Assembly (NCBI RefSeq): GCF_036227265.1 | Contig: NZ_CP109446.1 | Location: 3,853,001-3,917,000, forward strand | Origin: Streptomyces sp. NBC_01476 | GTDB taxonomy: Bacteria > Actinomycetota > Actinomycetes > Streptomycetales > Streptomycetaceae | DNA length: 64,000 nucleotides | Direction of reading: 5' to 3' | Shown here: positions 42,228 through 50,791 of the stretch, in pieces | How positions within the stretch are numbered: the stretch's first letter is position 1 | Layout of the letters: each line of letters begins with the position of its first letter | Notes under the pieces: generated by a model | The model's input: the letters and a program-made list of their open reading frames with translations, nothing else | Database searches by the model: none | Told to the model about the DNA's origin: nothing | Made by a program: the position numbers and the translations under genes

Positions 42228-43001
42228 ATGGACCTCGGACTGAAGGGCCGGGTGGCTCTGGTCTGCGCCTCCACCGGCGGTCTCGGGCTGGCCAGTGCCC
42301 AGGCGCTGGCCGCCGAGGGCGCCGCGGTGGCGGTCTCCGGCCGCCGGGCCGACCGGGCCGCCGAGATCGCCGCAGGACTGGAACGGGCGGTCGGCATCGG
42401 CGTGGACCTCACGGCGGCGGGCGCCGCCGACACCCTGGTCGACGCCACCACCGAAGCCCTCGGCCCGGTGGACGTCCTGGTCCTCAACGGCCCGGGGCCG
42501 GCGCCCGGCACCGCCGCCGACCTCGGACCCGAAGACGTCGGGCAGGCCGTCGCCCGGCTCGTCGCGGTCCATGTCGCCCTGGTCCGCCGGGTGCTGCCCG
42601 GCATGCGCGAGCGCGGCTGGGGCCGGATCGTGGCGATAGGTTCCAGCGCGGTGGCCGCGCCGCTGCCCGGCCTCGCCGCGTCCAACACCGGCCGGGCGGC
42701 GCTGGCCGCCTACCTCAAGACACTGGCCGGTGAGGTGGCCGCCGACGGCGTCACGGTCAACATGGTGCTGCCGGGCCGGATCGCCACCGACCGGGTGGCC
42801 TTCCTCGACCGCCGGGCGGCCGAGCGCACCGGCCGCAGCACCGACGAGGTCCGGGAGGCTTCGGTGGCGACGATCCCCGCACGCCGGTACGGCAGGCCCG
42901 ACGAGTTCGGTACGCTCGTAGCCTTTCTCAGCAGCACCCGCGCCTCATACGTCACCGGCTCCACCGTCCGTTGCGACGGCGGAGTGATCAGCGGTGTCTG
43001 A
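42228..43001 (+). CDS. SDR-family protein lacking the YxxxK catalytic pair
   Basis: FabG-like Rossmann protein of 257 residues. CASTGGLGLASA is the nucleotide loop, then NGPGP where NAG is usual, and GSSAVAAPLPGL with the catalytic Ser. At the Tyr/Lys position it has SNTGR, so the classical YxxxK is absent. This is the 'BKR-like' SDR group known to lack it. The fold is intact, so it may bind NAD(P) and act by another route or serve as a partner. It is divergent from the LeuC-like operon and 162 bases ahead of the GntR gene. Confidence 0.85.
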   Translation: MDLGLKGRVALVCASTGGLGLASAQALAAEGAAVAVSGRRADRAAEIAAGLERAVGIGVDLTAAGAADTLVDATTEALGPVDVLVLNGPGPAPGTAADLGPEDVGQAVARLVAVHVALVRRVLPGMRERGWGRIVAIGSSAVAAPLPGLAASNTGRAALAAYLKTLAGEVAADGVTVNMVLPGRIATDRVAFLDRRAAERTGRSTDEVREASVATIPARRYGRPDEFGTLVAFLSSTRASYVTGSTVRCDGGVISGV

Positions 43002-43163
43002 GGTGGCAGCCACGGACTTCCCGCGCCGCGGGCCCCGTACGCACCTGTGCGGGACGGCGGCACGGAGCACGAGTGACAACCACAGCACACAGAGCAGGAC
43101 GGACACGGCCGGCCGCCCCGGCCGCACAGCTGCCCGACGACAGTGGAGGAGGGTCGAAACACC

Positions 43164-43832
43164 ATGACCACAACAGCGGTCCAGCCGGTCGGCCTCCGAC
43201 CGCAGAGCCTGACCGAGATCGCGTTCGACCGGATCCGGGACGCGATCGTGAACCGGACCCTGCAACCCGGCACCCGGGTCAGCGAGTCGATGCTGAGCGA
43301 GATGCTGCAGGTCAGCAAGACACCCGTCCGGGAGGCACTGCTGCGGCTGTGCCACGTCGGGCTGGTGGAGCCCAACACCCGGGGCCTGCGGGTGATCATG
43401 CCCAACCGGGACCTGATCCGCGACGCCTACGAACTGCGCAGCGGCCTGGAGGCCGGCGCGGCCCGTACCGCCGCCGACCGGGCCGACGCCGCCCAGCGGC
43501 AGGCGATCGCCGGCGCGGCCAAGAACTCGCTGGACTCCGCCCGTTCGCAGGACACGGCGGGTTTCAGCCAATGGGACACCAGCTTTCACAGTGTGGTGGC
43601 GCAGGCGACCGGCAACCGGCTGCTGTCCAAGGCGGTCGACGACTCGCTGGTCCTCGCCTTCACGCTCCGCTCCCGCGACGTGCTGACCCTGGACGACTCG
43701 GTGCACTGCGGACAGCAGCACGTCGACATCGCCGAGGCCATCAAGGCCGGTGACGCCGAAGCGGCGGCGCGGGGGATGCACGACCACATCACCCAGGTGA
43801 TGGCGACGGTGCTCGCGGCGGCCGACAAGTAA
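43164..43832 (+). CDS. GntR-family regulator with FCD ligand domain
   Basis: Transcription factor of 222 residues. The N-terminal winged helix has LTEIAFDRIRDAIVNRTLQPG and SKTPVREALLRL, standard for FadR-type GntR proteins. The FCD domain (about 85-215) has helices with Asp and His residues (WDTSFHSVVA, HVDIAEAI, HDHI) that bind a metal and an organic acid. GGAGGAGGG precedes ATG 43164. It sits centrally in the catabolic region, and RTATCTSRTRT motifs at 42092, 44791, 44807 and 49420 are its likely operators. The inducer is probably a pathway acid. Confidence 0.92.
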   Translation: MTTTAVQPVGLRPQSLTEIAFDRIRDAIVNRTLQPGTRVSESMLSEMLQVSKTPVREALLRLCHVGLVEPNTRGLRVIMPNRDLIRDAYELRSGLEAGAARTAADRADAAQRQAIAGAAKNSLDSARSQDTAGFSQWDTSFHSVVAQATGNRLLSKAVDDSLVLAFTLRSRDVLTLDDSVHCGQQHVDIAEAIKAGDAEAAARGMHDHITQVMATVLAAADK

Positions 43833-43877
43833 CGCCCGTCGCCCGTCGCCGGGGGCGCCGCCCAGGACGCAGCCCGG

Positions 43878-44723
43878 TCAGGCCGACACCGGATTGCCGA
43901 GCACCCCGATGCCGGCGATCCGGCACTCCGCGGTGTCGCCGTCCCTGATCACCGCGGCGCCCGGGGTGCCCGAGGAGATGATGTCGCCGGGGTACAGCGG
44001 CATCACCTTGCTGTGGAAGCTGATCAGGAACTCCGGGCTGAAGATCATGCCGGCCACGGAGTTGCTCCGCACCACCTCACCGTTGCGGACCGTGGCGACC
44101 TCGACCGCGTCGAGCGAACCGAAGCGCGCCAGTACCTCTCCGATCGGGGTGATGCCGGGGCCGAAGGAGAAGAAGCCCGGGAAGTTCTTGGCCCGGGTGA
44201 GGAACCGCGGGTTGCGCTGCAGGATGTCCTCGGCCGTCTGGTCGAGCACCGGGCAGACGCCCCAGAGCCGGGAGAGCGCCTCCGCCTGGCTCACATCGCG
44301 GGTGTACGGCCCCATCACCAGGCCGAGTTCGGCCTCCGCGGTGACCCGCTCGCTCTGCGCGGGCAGCGGAATCGGGTCACCGGGGCCGATCACCGTGTGG
44401 TCCGCCTTGATGAAGGACGCCGGTTCGTCCGGGTAGCCGGCGGTCAGATCGTCGGCGTGGTCACGGTAGTTGAGCCCGATCCCCCAGATCTTGTGCGGGG
44501 TGCGGTAGGGCGCGGTGAAGGTGTGCCCCTCGACCGGTTCGAAGCGTCCGGCGGGAGTCGCGGCGACCCGCTCGGTGAATTGCCGCGGCGGCACCGAGGC
44601 GATGACGTCCAGCGCCCCGCCCGCGACCGGCTCGGCGAGATCGCGGAGCCGTACCAGTCCCCGCGGCGGATCGACGGCGACCGCGATCTCCTGGCCGTCC
44701 TCCCGGATGGTGGCCAACTGCAT
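43878..44723 (-). CDS. Fumarylacetoacetate hydrolase-family protein
   Basis: FAH-fold enzyme of 281 residues. GIGLNYRDHADD, the metal-binding EAELGLVMG and SGTPGAAVIRDGD mark the family. Members hydrolyse, decarboxylate, hydrate or isomerise 2-oxo-dicarboxylates, acylpyruvates or sugar-acid intermediates. The start is ATG 44723, with AGGGGG upstream. The frame to 44804 covers the operator region and is rejected as the start. It diverges from the aldehyde dehydrogenase, with two GntR-type motifs between them. Confidence 0.87.
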   Translation of the reverse strand: MQLATIREDGQEIAVAVDPPRGLVRLRDLAEPVAGGALDVIASVPPRQFTERVAATPAGRFEPVEGHTFTAPYRTPHKIWGIGLNYRDHADDLTAGYPDEPASFIKADHTVIGPGDPIPLPAQSERVTAEAELGLVMGPYTRDVSQAEALSRLWGVCPVLDQTAEDILQRNPRFLTRAKNFPGFFSFGPGITPIGEVLARFGSLDAVEVATVRNGEVVRSNSVAGMIFSPEFLISFHSKVMPLYPGDIISSGTPGAAVIRDGDTAECRIAGIGVLGNPVSA

Positions 44724-44790
44724 CGGTGGAACCCCCTGTTGCCGGGCGCGGGCGGTCCGTCCGACAGCCTCGCGACGATCACTATACGCC

Positions 44791-44817
44791 ATACCAGATA
44801 TCAACTATACGAGATAC
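44791..44817 (-). promoter_or_regulatory. Candidate GntR operators B1 and B2 (between FAH and aldehyde dehydrogenase genes)
   Basis: On the minus strand ATATCTGGTAT (44791-44801) and GTATCTCGTAT (44807-44817) both fit RTATCTSRTRT, with start-to-start spacing of 16 bases. The surrounding 44780-44822 is markedly AT-rich for this genome, as expected of a promoter. The pair lies between divergent genes and could control both. Confidence 0.7.
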
Positions 44818-44926
44818 GATACTGCGTGAGCCACTGCCTCTCCCGCCTGCCCATCCCGGCGTCAGACCGCCGGAGGCAGCACCCGCCCGCGCGAGAGCAA
44901 CGTCCTCGTTGAGAGAGAGACCGCCG

Positions 44927-46402
44927 ATGACCGCAGACGTTCCGACCTCGATCCCCGGCAGCACCGCGCTGCTCCATCACCGCATCGGTGACCGCCTCCT
45001 GGGAGAACCGGAGGAGGAACGTCGCAATCCCGCCCACCCGGACGAGGTGGTGGCCGCGACCCCCCGCGGCGACGCCACGACGGTCGACCAGGCGGTGGAG
45101 GCGGCGCTGGCCGCCCAGCCCGGCTGGGCCGCCCTGCCCGCACCGGCCCGGGGCGCGATCCTGCTGCGGGCCGGCGGCATCCTGTCCGCCCGCCGCGACC
45201 AGGTCACCACCGACCTGGTCCGCGAGGAGGGCAAGACCTGGGCGGAGGCGTACGGCGAAGTCGGCCGCGCGATCGAGATCCTGCAGTTCTACGGCGGCGA
45301 AGGGCGCCGCGGCCGGGGCGAGTTGATCCCCTCGGGCACCCCGCACACCATGGCCTACACCCGCCGCGAACCACTGGGCGCGGTCGGCATCATCACCCCG
45401 TGGAACTTCCCGATCGCCATCCCGGCCTGGAAGACCTCCCCGGCACTGATCTCCGGCAACACGGTGGTGCTCAAACCGGCCGGCCTCACCCCGCTGTGCG
45501 CCTGGCACCTCGCCGCCGCGCTGGCCGACGCGGGGCTGCCGCCCGGCGTGCTCAACCTCGTCTACGGGCCCGGCGGTACGGTCGGCGAGACCATCGCCGG
45601 CCACCCGGGCCTGGCCGCGGTCTCCTTCACCGGCTCCAACGAGGTGGGCCGCCGGATAGAGCGCCAGGTCCAGGAGCGCGGCGCCCGCGTCCTGCTGGAG
45701 ATGGGCGGCAAGAACCCGCTGGTGGTGCTGGACGACGCCGACCCGGTGCTCGCCGCCAGGATCGCCGCCGACAGCGGCTTCGGCGTCACCGGACAGGCGT
45801 GCACCGCCACCAGCCGGGTGATCTGCACCCCGGGGGTCCACGACCGCTTCGTGGCCGAACTCGCCGCGCAGGCCGCCCGTTACCGCCCCGGCGACGGCCT
45901 GGACCGCGGCACCCTGATGGGCCCGGTGGTCAGCGGCTCCCAGATGCGCTCCGACCTGCGGTGGATCGAGACCGCAACCGAGGAGGGGGCGCAGGCGGTG
46001 GTGGCGGGCGAACAGTCGGGCGACGCGGGCCAGTTCCTCGACCCCACCGTGCTCATCGGCGTGAAGCCGTCGCACCGGATCGCCCAGGAGGAGGTCTTCG
46101 GCCCGGTCGTCGGCGTGCTCGCGGCCGACAACCCGGACCACGCGGTGGACATCGCCAACGACATCCCGTTCGGCCTCTCGGCGGGCATCGTCACCAACGA
46201 CATGCGCGAGGCCCACCGCTTCATCGACCGCGTCCAGGCAGGCATCGTCAAGGTCAACCGCCCCACCAGCGGCGTCGACCCGAATGTGCCCTTCGGCGGG
46301 GTCAAGGAGTCCTCCACCAACACCTACCGCGAACAGGGCGCGGCGGCCACCGACTTCTACACCTGGACGAAGTCGGTGTACCTGGGCTTCGACCACTCCT
46401 GA
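44927..46402 (+). CDS. NAD(P)-dependent aldehyde dehydrogenase (2-oxoglutarate semialdehyde dehydrogenase-like)
   Basis: ALDH of 491 residues. Catalytic Cys292 (GQACTATSR) and general-base Glu258 (LEMGGKN) are in place, with [10 protein letters not shown] and FTGSNEVG for cofactor binding. The overall pattern is like 2-oxoglutaric semialdehyde and related dehydrogenases (GucD/YcbD). The start is ATG 44927. Expression is probably controlled by the motifs at 44791-44817. It would oxidise an aldehyde made by the pathway's ThDP or hydro-lyase steps. Confidence 0.9.
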   Translation: MTADVPTSIPGSTALLHHRIGDRLLGEPEEERRNPAHPDEVVAATPRGDATTVDQAVEAALAAQPGWAALPAPARGAILLRAGGILSARRDQVTTDLVREEGKTWAEAYGEVGRAIEILQFYGGEGRRGRGELIPSGTPHTMAYTRREPLGAVGIITPWNFPIAIPAWKTSPALISGNTVVLKPAGLTPLCAWHLAAALADAGLPPGVLNLVYGPGGTVGETIAGHPGLAAVSFTGSNEVGRRIERQVQERGARVLLEMGGKNPLVVLDDADPVLAARIAADSGFGVTGQACTATSRVICTPGVHDRFVAELAAQAARYRPGDGLDRGTLMGPVVSGSQMRSDLRWIETATEEGAQAVVAGEQSGDAGQFLDPTVLIGVKPSHRIAQEEVFGPVVGVLAADNPDHAVDIANDIPFGLSAGIVTNDMREAHRFIDRVQAGIVKVNRPTSGVDPNVPFGGVKESSTNTYREQGAAATDFYTWTKSVYLGFDHS

Positions 46403-46422
46403 CCGGCCGCCCCCGGCGGTTC

Positions 46423-46468
46423 CGCCCCGTCCGGCCGGAAGACCTCAGCGGTCCGGCCGAACGGGGCG
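46423..46468. terminator. Bidirectional hairpin after the aldehyde dehydrogenase gene
   Basis: CGCCCCGT-C-CGGCCG (46423-46437) pairs with CGGCCG-A-ACGGGGCG (46454-46468). Convergent genes lie on either side. Confidence 0.7.
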
Positions 46469-46514
46469 CAGATTATTACGACGTGGCGTTACGCCCCCGC
46501 TTTACGACCTCGCG

Positions 46515-49367
46515 TCACGCCTCCGCGCCGGCGTCCGGCAGGCGGGCCGCGAGGAGCTGGGCGAGGTGGGTGCCCGGGATGTCGGCGAGCTGGTCGAGCT
46601 GGGTGCGGCAGGAGAAGCCGTCAGCCAGCACCACCGCGCCCGGGGCGGCGCCGCGCACCGCGGGCAGCAGCGCGTTCTCCGCGACGGCCACCGAGACCTC
46701 GTAATGTCCCTTCTCCACACCGAAGTTGCCGGCCAGCCCGCAGCAGCCGCCGACCGCCGCGACCTCGGCCCCGCCGTCCCGCAGCAGCGCCGCGTCCGCG
46801 TCCCAGCCGAGCACCGCGTGCTGGTGGCAGTGCGGCTGGGCGACACCGTGCACGCCGGTGAGGTCGGGCGGGGTCCAGCCGGGGGTGGCGGTGAGGAGTT
46901 CGGCGAGGGTACGGGTCGAGGTGGCCGCCAGAACCGCGCGGGGATCGTCCGGCAGGAGTGCGGTGAGCTCATCGCGGAGCACCGCGGTGCAGGAGGGCTC
47001 CAGGCCGACGACCGGCCAGCCCGCCTGAAGTGCGGGCGCCAGGGCGTCGAGGGTCTGCCGCAACCTGGCCTTGGCGCCGTCGAGTTGGCCGGTGGAGATC
47101 CAGGTCAGCCCGCAGCACACCTCGCGCCCGGTGACCCGCACGTCGTAGCCGGCGTGCTCCAGGACCCGTACCGCGGCCTGTCCGACCTCGGGCGAGAAGT
47201 GGTCGGTGAAGGTGTCCACCCACAGCAGCACCGGCGGCCGGTCCGTGCCGCCGGCGGCGCGGTGCCCCGCGAACCACTGCCGGAAGGTCCTGGTGGCGAA
47301 CCTCGGCAGCGGCCGGCGCGCGTCGATCCCGCCGCCGCGCTTGGCCAGCGCGGCCAGCGGTCCGATCCCCAGCACCGCGTTGACCAGCCGGGGCGCCCGT
47401 GCGGCGAGCCGGGCCCAGCGCGGCAGCAGGCCCAGCGCGTAGTGCGACGGCGGCCGCAGCCGCCCGCGGTACCGCTGGTGCAGCGCCTCGGCCTTGTAGG
47501 TGGCCATGTCCACCCCGGCCGGGCAGTCGGCGGCGCAGCCCTTGCAGGACAGGCACAGATCCAGTGACTCGGCGATCTCCGGCGAGCCCCAACCGCCGCT
47601 GACCAGCGTGCCGTTGGCCAGCTCCTGGAGCACCCGGGCCCGGCCGCGGGTGGAGTCCTTCTCGTCCCGGGTGGCAAGGAACGACGGGCACATCACCGCG
47701 TCGGTGCCCGTGCCGTCGGCGCGGCACTTGCCGACGCCCACACAGCGGTGGACGGCCGTGCCGAAGTCCCCCCGGTCGTGCGGGTAGGCGAAGGCGAGCG
47801 GTCCCAGCGTGGCCTTGGCGGCGGGCAGCCGGAGGTCGGCGTCCACCGGCCGGGGCCGGACGATCACACCCGGGTTGAGTACGTCGCCGGGGTCGAAGGC
47901 GTGCTTGACCGCGGCCAGCGTCTCCAGCGCCTGCGCGGAGTACATGTGGTGGAGCAGCCCGCCGCGGGCCCGCCCGTCGCCGTGCTCGCCGGACATCGAA
48001 CCGCCGTGCCGCCCGGCGAGCGCGGCGGCCGCCTCCAGGAAGTCCCGGAAGCGGGCCGGTTCGCCGGCCAGCGGGAAGTCGATCCGCACATGCAGACAAC
48101 CGTCCCCGAAGTGCCCGTACATCAGCCCGTCGAGGTGGAACTCACGCATGAGCGCGGTGAGTTCGCGCATGTAGTCCCCCAGCCGCTCCGGCGGCACCGC
48201 GGAGTCCTCCCAGCCGGGCCAGGCCGGCTCCCCGGCCGGGGTGCGGCCGCCGAGGCCGGCGCCGTCCTCCCGGATCCGCCACAGTGCCCCGGCCGCGGCG
48301 CCGGTGACCACGGCGGAGTCCAGGCAGCCGCCGTCGGCGGCCAGCGCGTGCGCCGCGGCGACGGCCTCGGCCTGGCTCTGCCCGGTGGTCTCGGCGAACA
48401 CCCAGCCGTCACCGCGCGGCAGCACGGCGGGCACCGCGGCCTGGCCGCGCCGCTCGCGCACCACGTCCACCAGCCGGGCGCTCATGCCCTCCAGCGCGAC
48501 CGGCCGGTGCGGCAGCAGCGCGGGTACGGCGTCCGCCGCGGCGGACATGTCCGGGTAGCCGAGCACCGCCATCGCGGTGTACCGGGGCGCCTCCACCAGC
48601 CGTACCGTCGCCTGGAGCAGCAGGGCGAGGGTGCCTTCGGTGCCGACCAGGAACTTCGCCAGGTCGGCGCCGTTCTCCGGCAGCAGGTGTTCCAGGGAGT
48701 AGCCGGACACCTGGCGGGTGAAGCGGCCGAACTCGGTGCGGATCAGGGCGAGCCGGCCGCGTACCAACGCGTCCAGCCCGGCGAGCAGTTCGCGTTCAGG
48801 TCCAGCTGCGTCCGTGCTCAGCCGGCCCGCGGTGAAGCGCACTCCGCCGCCGGTGACCACGTCCAGCGCGACGGTGTTGTCGGCGCTGCGCCCGTAGGCC
48901 AACGCCCGTGCCCCGCACGCGTTGTTGCCCAGCGAACCGCCGATGGTGGCCCGCGCGTGCGTGGACGGGTCGGGCCCGAAGCGCAGCCCGTAGGGAGCCG
49001 CCGCCGCGGTGATCTCGTCCAGGACGGCGCCCGGCTGGACGACGGCGGTACGTGCGCCGGGGTCGATCTCCAGCACCTTGTTCATGTGCCGGGAGAAGTC
49101 CAGGACCACGCCAGGACCGACGGCGTTCCCGGCGATGGAGGTCCCGGCGCCCCGGGCGGTCAGCGGTACGCCCTCGCGCCGGCACACCTCCAGGGTGGCC
49201 AGCACCTCGTCGGCGTCCCGGGGGAAGACCACGGCCCGGGGCACCACCCGGTAGTTCGACGCGTCGGACCCGTACTCGGCCCGCCGCCGGACCCCGGCCT
49301 CCACCTCCCGGACCCCTGCTCGCCGCAGCCCCCCGACCAGCGCCTCTTCCACCCTGCCAGCCGCCAC
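46515..49367 (-). CDS. FAD-linked oxidase fused to Fe-S/CCG domains (D-2-hydroxyacid dehydrogenase, GlcD-GlcF type)
   Basis: Large oxidoreductase of about 950 residues. The N-terminal half is a PCMH-type FAD domain (GAGTSIAGNAVGPG, FGPDPSTHARATIGG, then a C-terminal FAD-oxidase cap). The second half has two ferredoxin-type clusters (CLSCKGCAADCPAGVD and an earlier Cys set) and two CCG repeats (CCGLTW, CCGLAGNFG). Such fusions (YdiJ/Dld type) oxidise D-lactate, D-2-hydroxyglutarate or similar acids and pass electrons to the respiratory chain. GTG 49367, with GGAGG upstream, is preferred. ATG 49421 lies inside the proposed operator C. It fits a pathway rich in 2-hydroxyacid enzymes. Confidence 0.88.
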   Translation of the reverse strand: MAAGRVEEALVGGLRRAGVREVEAGVRRRAEYGSDASNYRVVPRAVVFPRDADEVLATLEVCRREGVPLTARGAGTSIAGNAVGPGVVLDFSRHMNKVLEIDPGARTAVVQPGAVLDEITAAAAPYGLRFGPDPSTHARATIGGSLGNNACGARALAYGRSADNTVALDVVTGGGVRFTAGRLSTDAAGPERELLAGLDALVRGRLALIRTEFGRFTRQVSGYSLEHLLPENGADLAKFLVGTEGTLALLLQATVRLVEAPRYTAMAVLGYPDMSAAADAVPALLPHRPVALEGMSARLVDVVRERRGQAAVPAVLPRGDGWVFAETTGQSQAEAVAAAHALAADGGCLDSAVVTGAAAGALWRIREDGAGLGGRTPAGEPAWPGWEDSAVPPERLGDYMRELTALMREFHLDGLMYGHFGDGCLHVRIDFPLAGEPARFRDFLEAAAALAGRHGGSMSGEHGDGRARGGLLHHMYSAQALETLAAVKHAFDPGDVLNPGVIVRPRPVDADLRLPAAKATLGPLAFAYPHDRGDFGTAVHRCVGVGKCRADGTGTDAVMCPSFLATRDEKDSTRGRARVLQELANGTLVSGGWGSPEIAESLDLCLSCKGCAADCPAGVDMATYKAEALHQRYRGRLRPPSHYALGLLPRWARLAARAPRLVNAVLGIGPLAALAKRGGGIDARRPLPRFATRTFRQWFAGHRAAGGTDRPPVLLWVDTFTDHFSPEVGQAAVRVLEHAGYDVRVTGREVCCGLTWISTGQLDGAKARLRQTLDALAPALQAGWPVVGLEPSCTAVLRDELTALLPDDPRAVLAATSTRTLAELLTATPGWTPPDLTGVHGVAQPHCHQHAVLGWDADAALLRDGGAEVAAVGGCCGLAGNFGVEKGHYEVSVAVAENALLPAVRGAAPGAVVLADGFSCRTQLDQLADIPGTHLAQLLAARLPDAGAEA

Positions 49368-49419
49368 GGACACCCTCCGGTTCTGCCGCCGAGCAACGTC
49401 ACGCAATACAGCAGACACC

Positions 49420-49430
49420 ATATCTCATGT
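49420..49430 (+). promoter_or_regulatory. Candidate GntR operator C (upstream of FAD-linked oxidase)
   Basis: ATATCTCATGT fits RTATCTSRTRT, and the block CCATATCTCATGT matches operator A at 12 of 13 bases. It lies about 55 bases before the preferred GTG start of the oxidase. It implies that this gene belongs to the same regulon as the LeuC-like operon. Confidence 0.65.
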
Positions 49431-49433
49431 ACG

Positions 49434-49839
49434 AAGAAGGGCGGCTGACCGCCCGCCGGGTCCGCGACACACCCGCCAGCACCCGCCAGCACCCGCCGGC
49501 ACCTGCCGGACCAACCGGCACCCGGTCCGGCAGGACGAACCCGGACCCGCCGGGTTGACGGGGCCGGGGATGGGGAGCGCCGGCCCCGTCACATCTCCGG
49601 CAGCCTAAGCGCGGCCGGGCGGACGGGCCGTGGCAACGCGGCCTGTCACCGGCACTTCGCCGCCTGCGGTGACCCGCCCGGCGGGCGCGGCCCGGCGCGC
49701 TCCGGCACGGCGGGCACGGGTCGCCGCCGACGACGCGCGGAAATTTTCAGGTTTCGGTACATCCCATCGGCGTCCGGGGTGTCTCATCATCAGACGGTCC
49801 CTACGCCGGACCCGCCGCAGACAAGCAGGGGGAGATCCT
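49434..49839. other. Intergenic region with decamer repeat and hairpin
   Basis: No gene is seen. Three copies of ACCCGCCRGC run at 49471-49500. GACGGGGCCGG (49557-49567) pairs with CCGGCCCCGTC (49580-49590). Both flanking genes start away from this region, so the hairpin is not an obvious terminator for either. A long GC-rich stretch to about 49740 is followed by AAATTTTCAGGTTTCGGTAC, the likely promoter side of the DD-peptidase. Confidence 0.45.
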
Positions 49840-50730
49840 TTGAGAATCGATGTGACCAGAGTGCGCCGGACCGCCGCGGTGACGGTGACCGCCGGAGCGC
49901 TCCTGGCGGTCGGGGGGTTCGCCCTCCCCGCGCAGGCCGCCACGCTCGCCACGCCCACGATCGTGGCCAAGGGCGGATACGTGATGAACAACGCCACCGG
50001 GACGAGCCTGTACACGAAGGCCGCGGACACCCGGCGGTCGACCGGCTCGACCACCAAGATCATGACGGCCCGGGTGGTGCTGGCGAACAAGCACCTGAAC
50101 CTGAACGCGAAAGTCACCGTCCAGAAGGCGTACAGCGACTACATCGTCGCCAAGGGCGCCTCCTCGGCGCACCTGATCGTCGGCGACAAGCCCACCGTGC
50201 GGCAGTTGCTCTACGCCCTGATGCTGCCCTCGGGCTGCGACGCGGCCTACGCGCTGGCCGACAAGTTCGGCTCCGGCTCCACCCGCGCCGCCCGGGTGAA
50301 GTCCTTCATCGGCTCGATGAACCGCAGCGCCGCCGCGATGGGCCTGAAGAACACCCACTTCGACTCCTTCGACGGAATAGGGAACGGGTCGAACTACTCC
50401 ACTCCCCGCGACCTGACGAAGCTCGCCTCCAGCGCCATGAAGTTCTCCACCTTCCGCGCCCTGGTCGGCACCAAGTCCACCAAGCAGAAGGTCACCACCA
50501 AGTCCGGCGGCTACCGCTACATGTCCTGGACCAACACCAATACGCTGCTGGGCACTTACTCCGGCACCATCGGCGTCAAGACCGGCTCCGGCCCCTCGGC
50601 CGGCTACTGCCTGGTCTTCGCCGCCACCCGCGGCAAGAAGACCGTCATCGGCACCGTCCTCGCCTCCTCGTCGGTCACCGTCCGGGTGAGCGACGCGAAG
50701 AAACTGATGGACTACGCGTTCAAGAAGTGA
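49840..50730 (+). CDS. Secreted D-alanyl-D-alanine carboxypeptidase/transpeptidase (S11, K15-like)
   Basis: Penicillin-binding peptidase of 296 residues that trims or cross-links peptidoglycan stems outside the membrane. A signal peptide ends at about residue 34 (PAQAA). Catalytic Ser70-x-x-Lys73 (STTK) and a KTG triad (VKTGSG) are present. The second motif is Ser131-Gly-Cys133 in place of SxN, the same replacement known in the Streptomyces K15 DD-transpeptidase. The best start is TTG 49840, with GGGGGAG eight bases upstream. GTG 49852 is the alternative. No membrane anchor is seen at the C-terminus. Confidence 0.88.
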   Translation: MRIDVTRVRRTAAVTVTAGALLAVGGFALPAQAATLATPTIVAKGGYVMNNATGTSLYTKAADTRRSTGSTTKIMTARVVLANKHLNLNAKVTVQKAYSDYIVAKGASSAHLIVGDKPTVRQLLYALMLPSGCDAAYALADKFGSGSTRAARVKSFIGSMNRSAAAMGLKNTHFDSFDGIGNGSNYSTPRDLTKLASSAMKFSTFRALVGTKSTKQKVTTKSGGYRYMSWTNTNTLLGTYSGTIGVKTGSGPSAGYCLVFAATRGKKTVIGTVLASSSVTVRVSDAKKLMDYAFKK

Positions 50731-50738
50731 CCCGCGCC

Positions 50739-50784
50739 GCGACCGGCGGGGCCGCCACCGTGCGGTGGCGGCCCCGCCGGTCGC
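50739..50784. terminator. Perfect 22-base-pair bidirectional hairpin
   Basis: 50739-50760 is fully complementary to 50763-50784 (GCGACCGGCGGGG... against its inverse). It separates the convergent DD-peptidase and FUSC genes. Confidence 0.85.
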
Positions 50785-50791
50785 GGGGGCC

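Noticed and set aside
30261..49367. Secondary-metabolite gene cluster
   Set aside because: No PKS, NRPS, terpene synthase or RiPP gene is present. The genes are uptake and degradative types.
47748..49448. Long plus-strand open frame opposite the FAD-linked oxidase
   Set aside because: The composition is that of a reverse-strand shadow (His/Gly/Arg/Gln-rich, no motifs), and the minus-strand protein is unambiguous.
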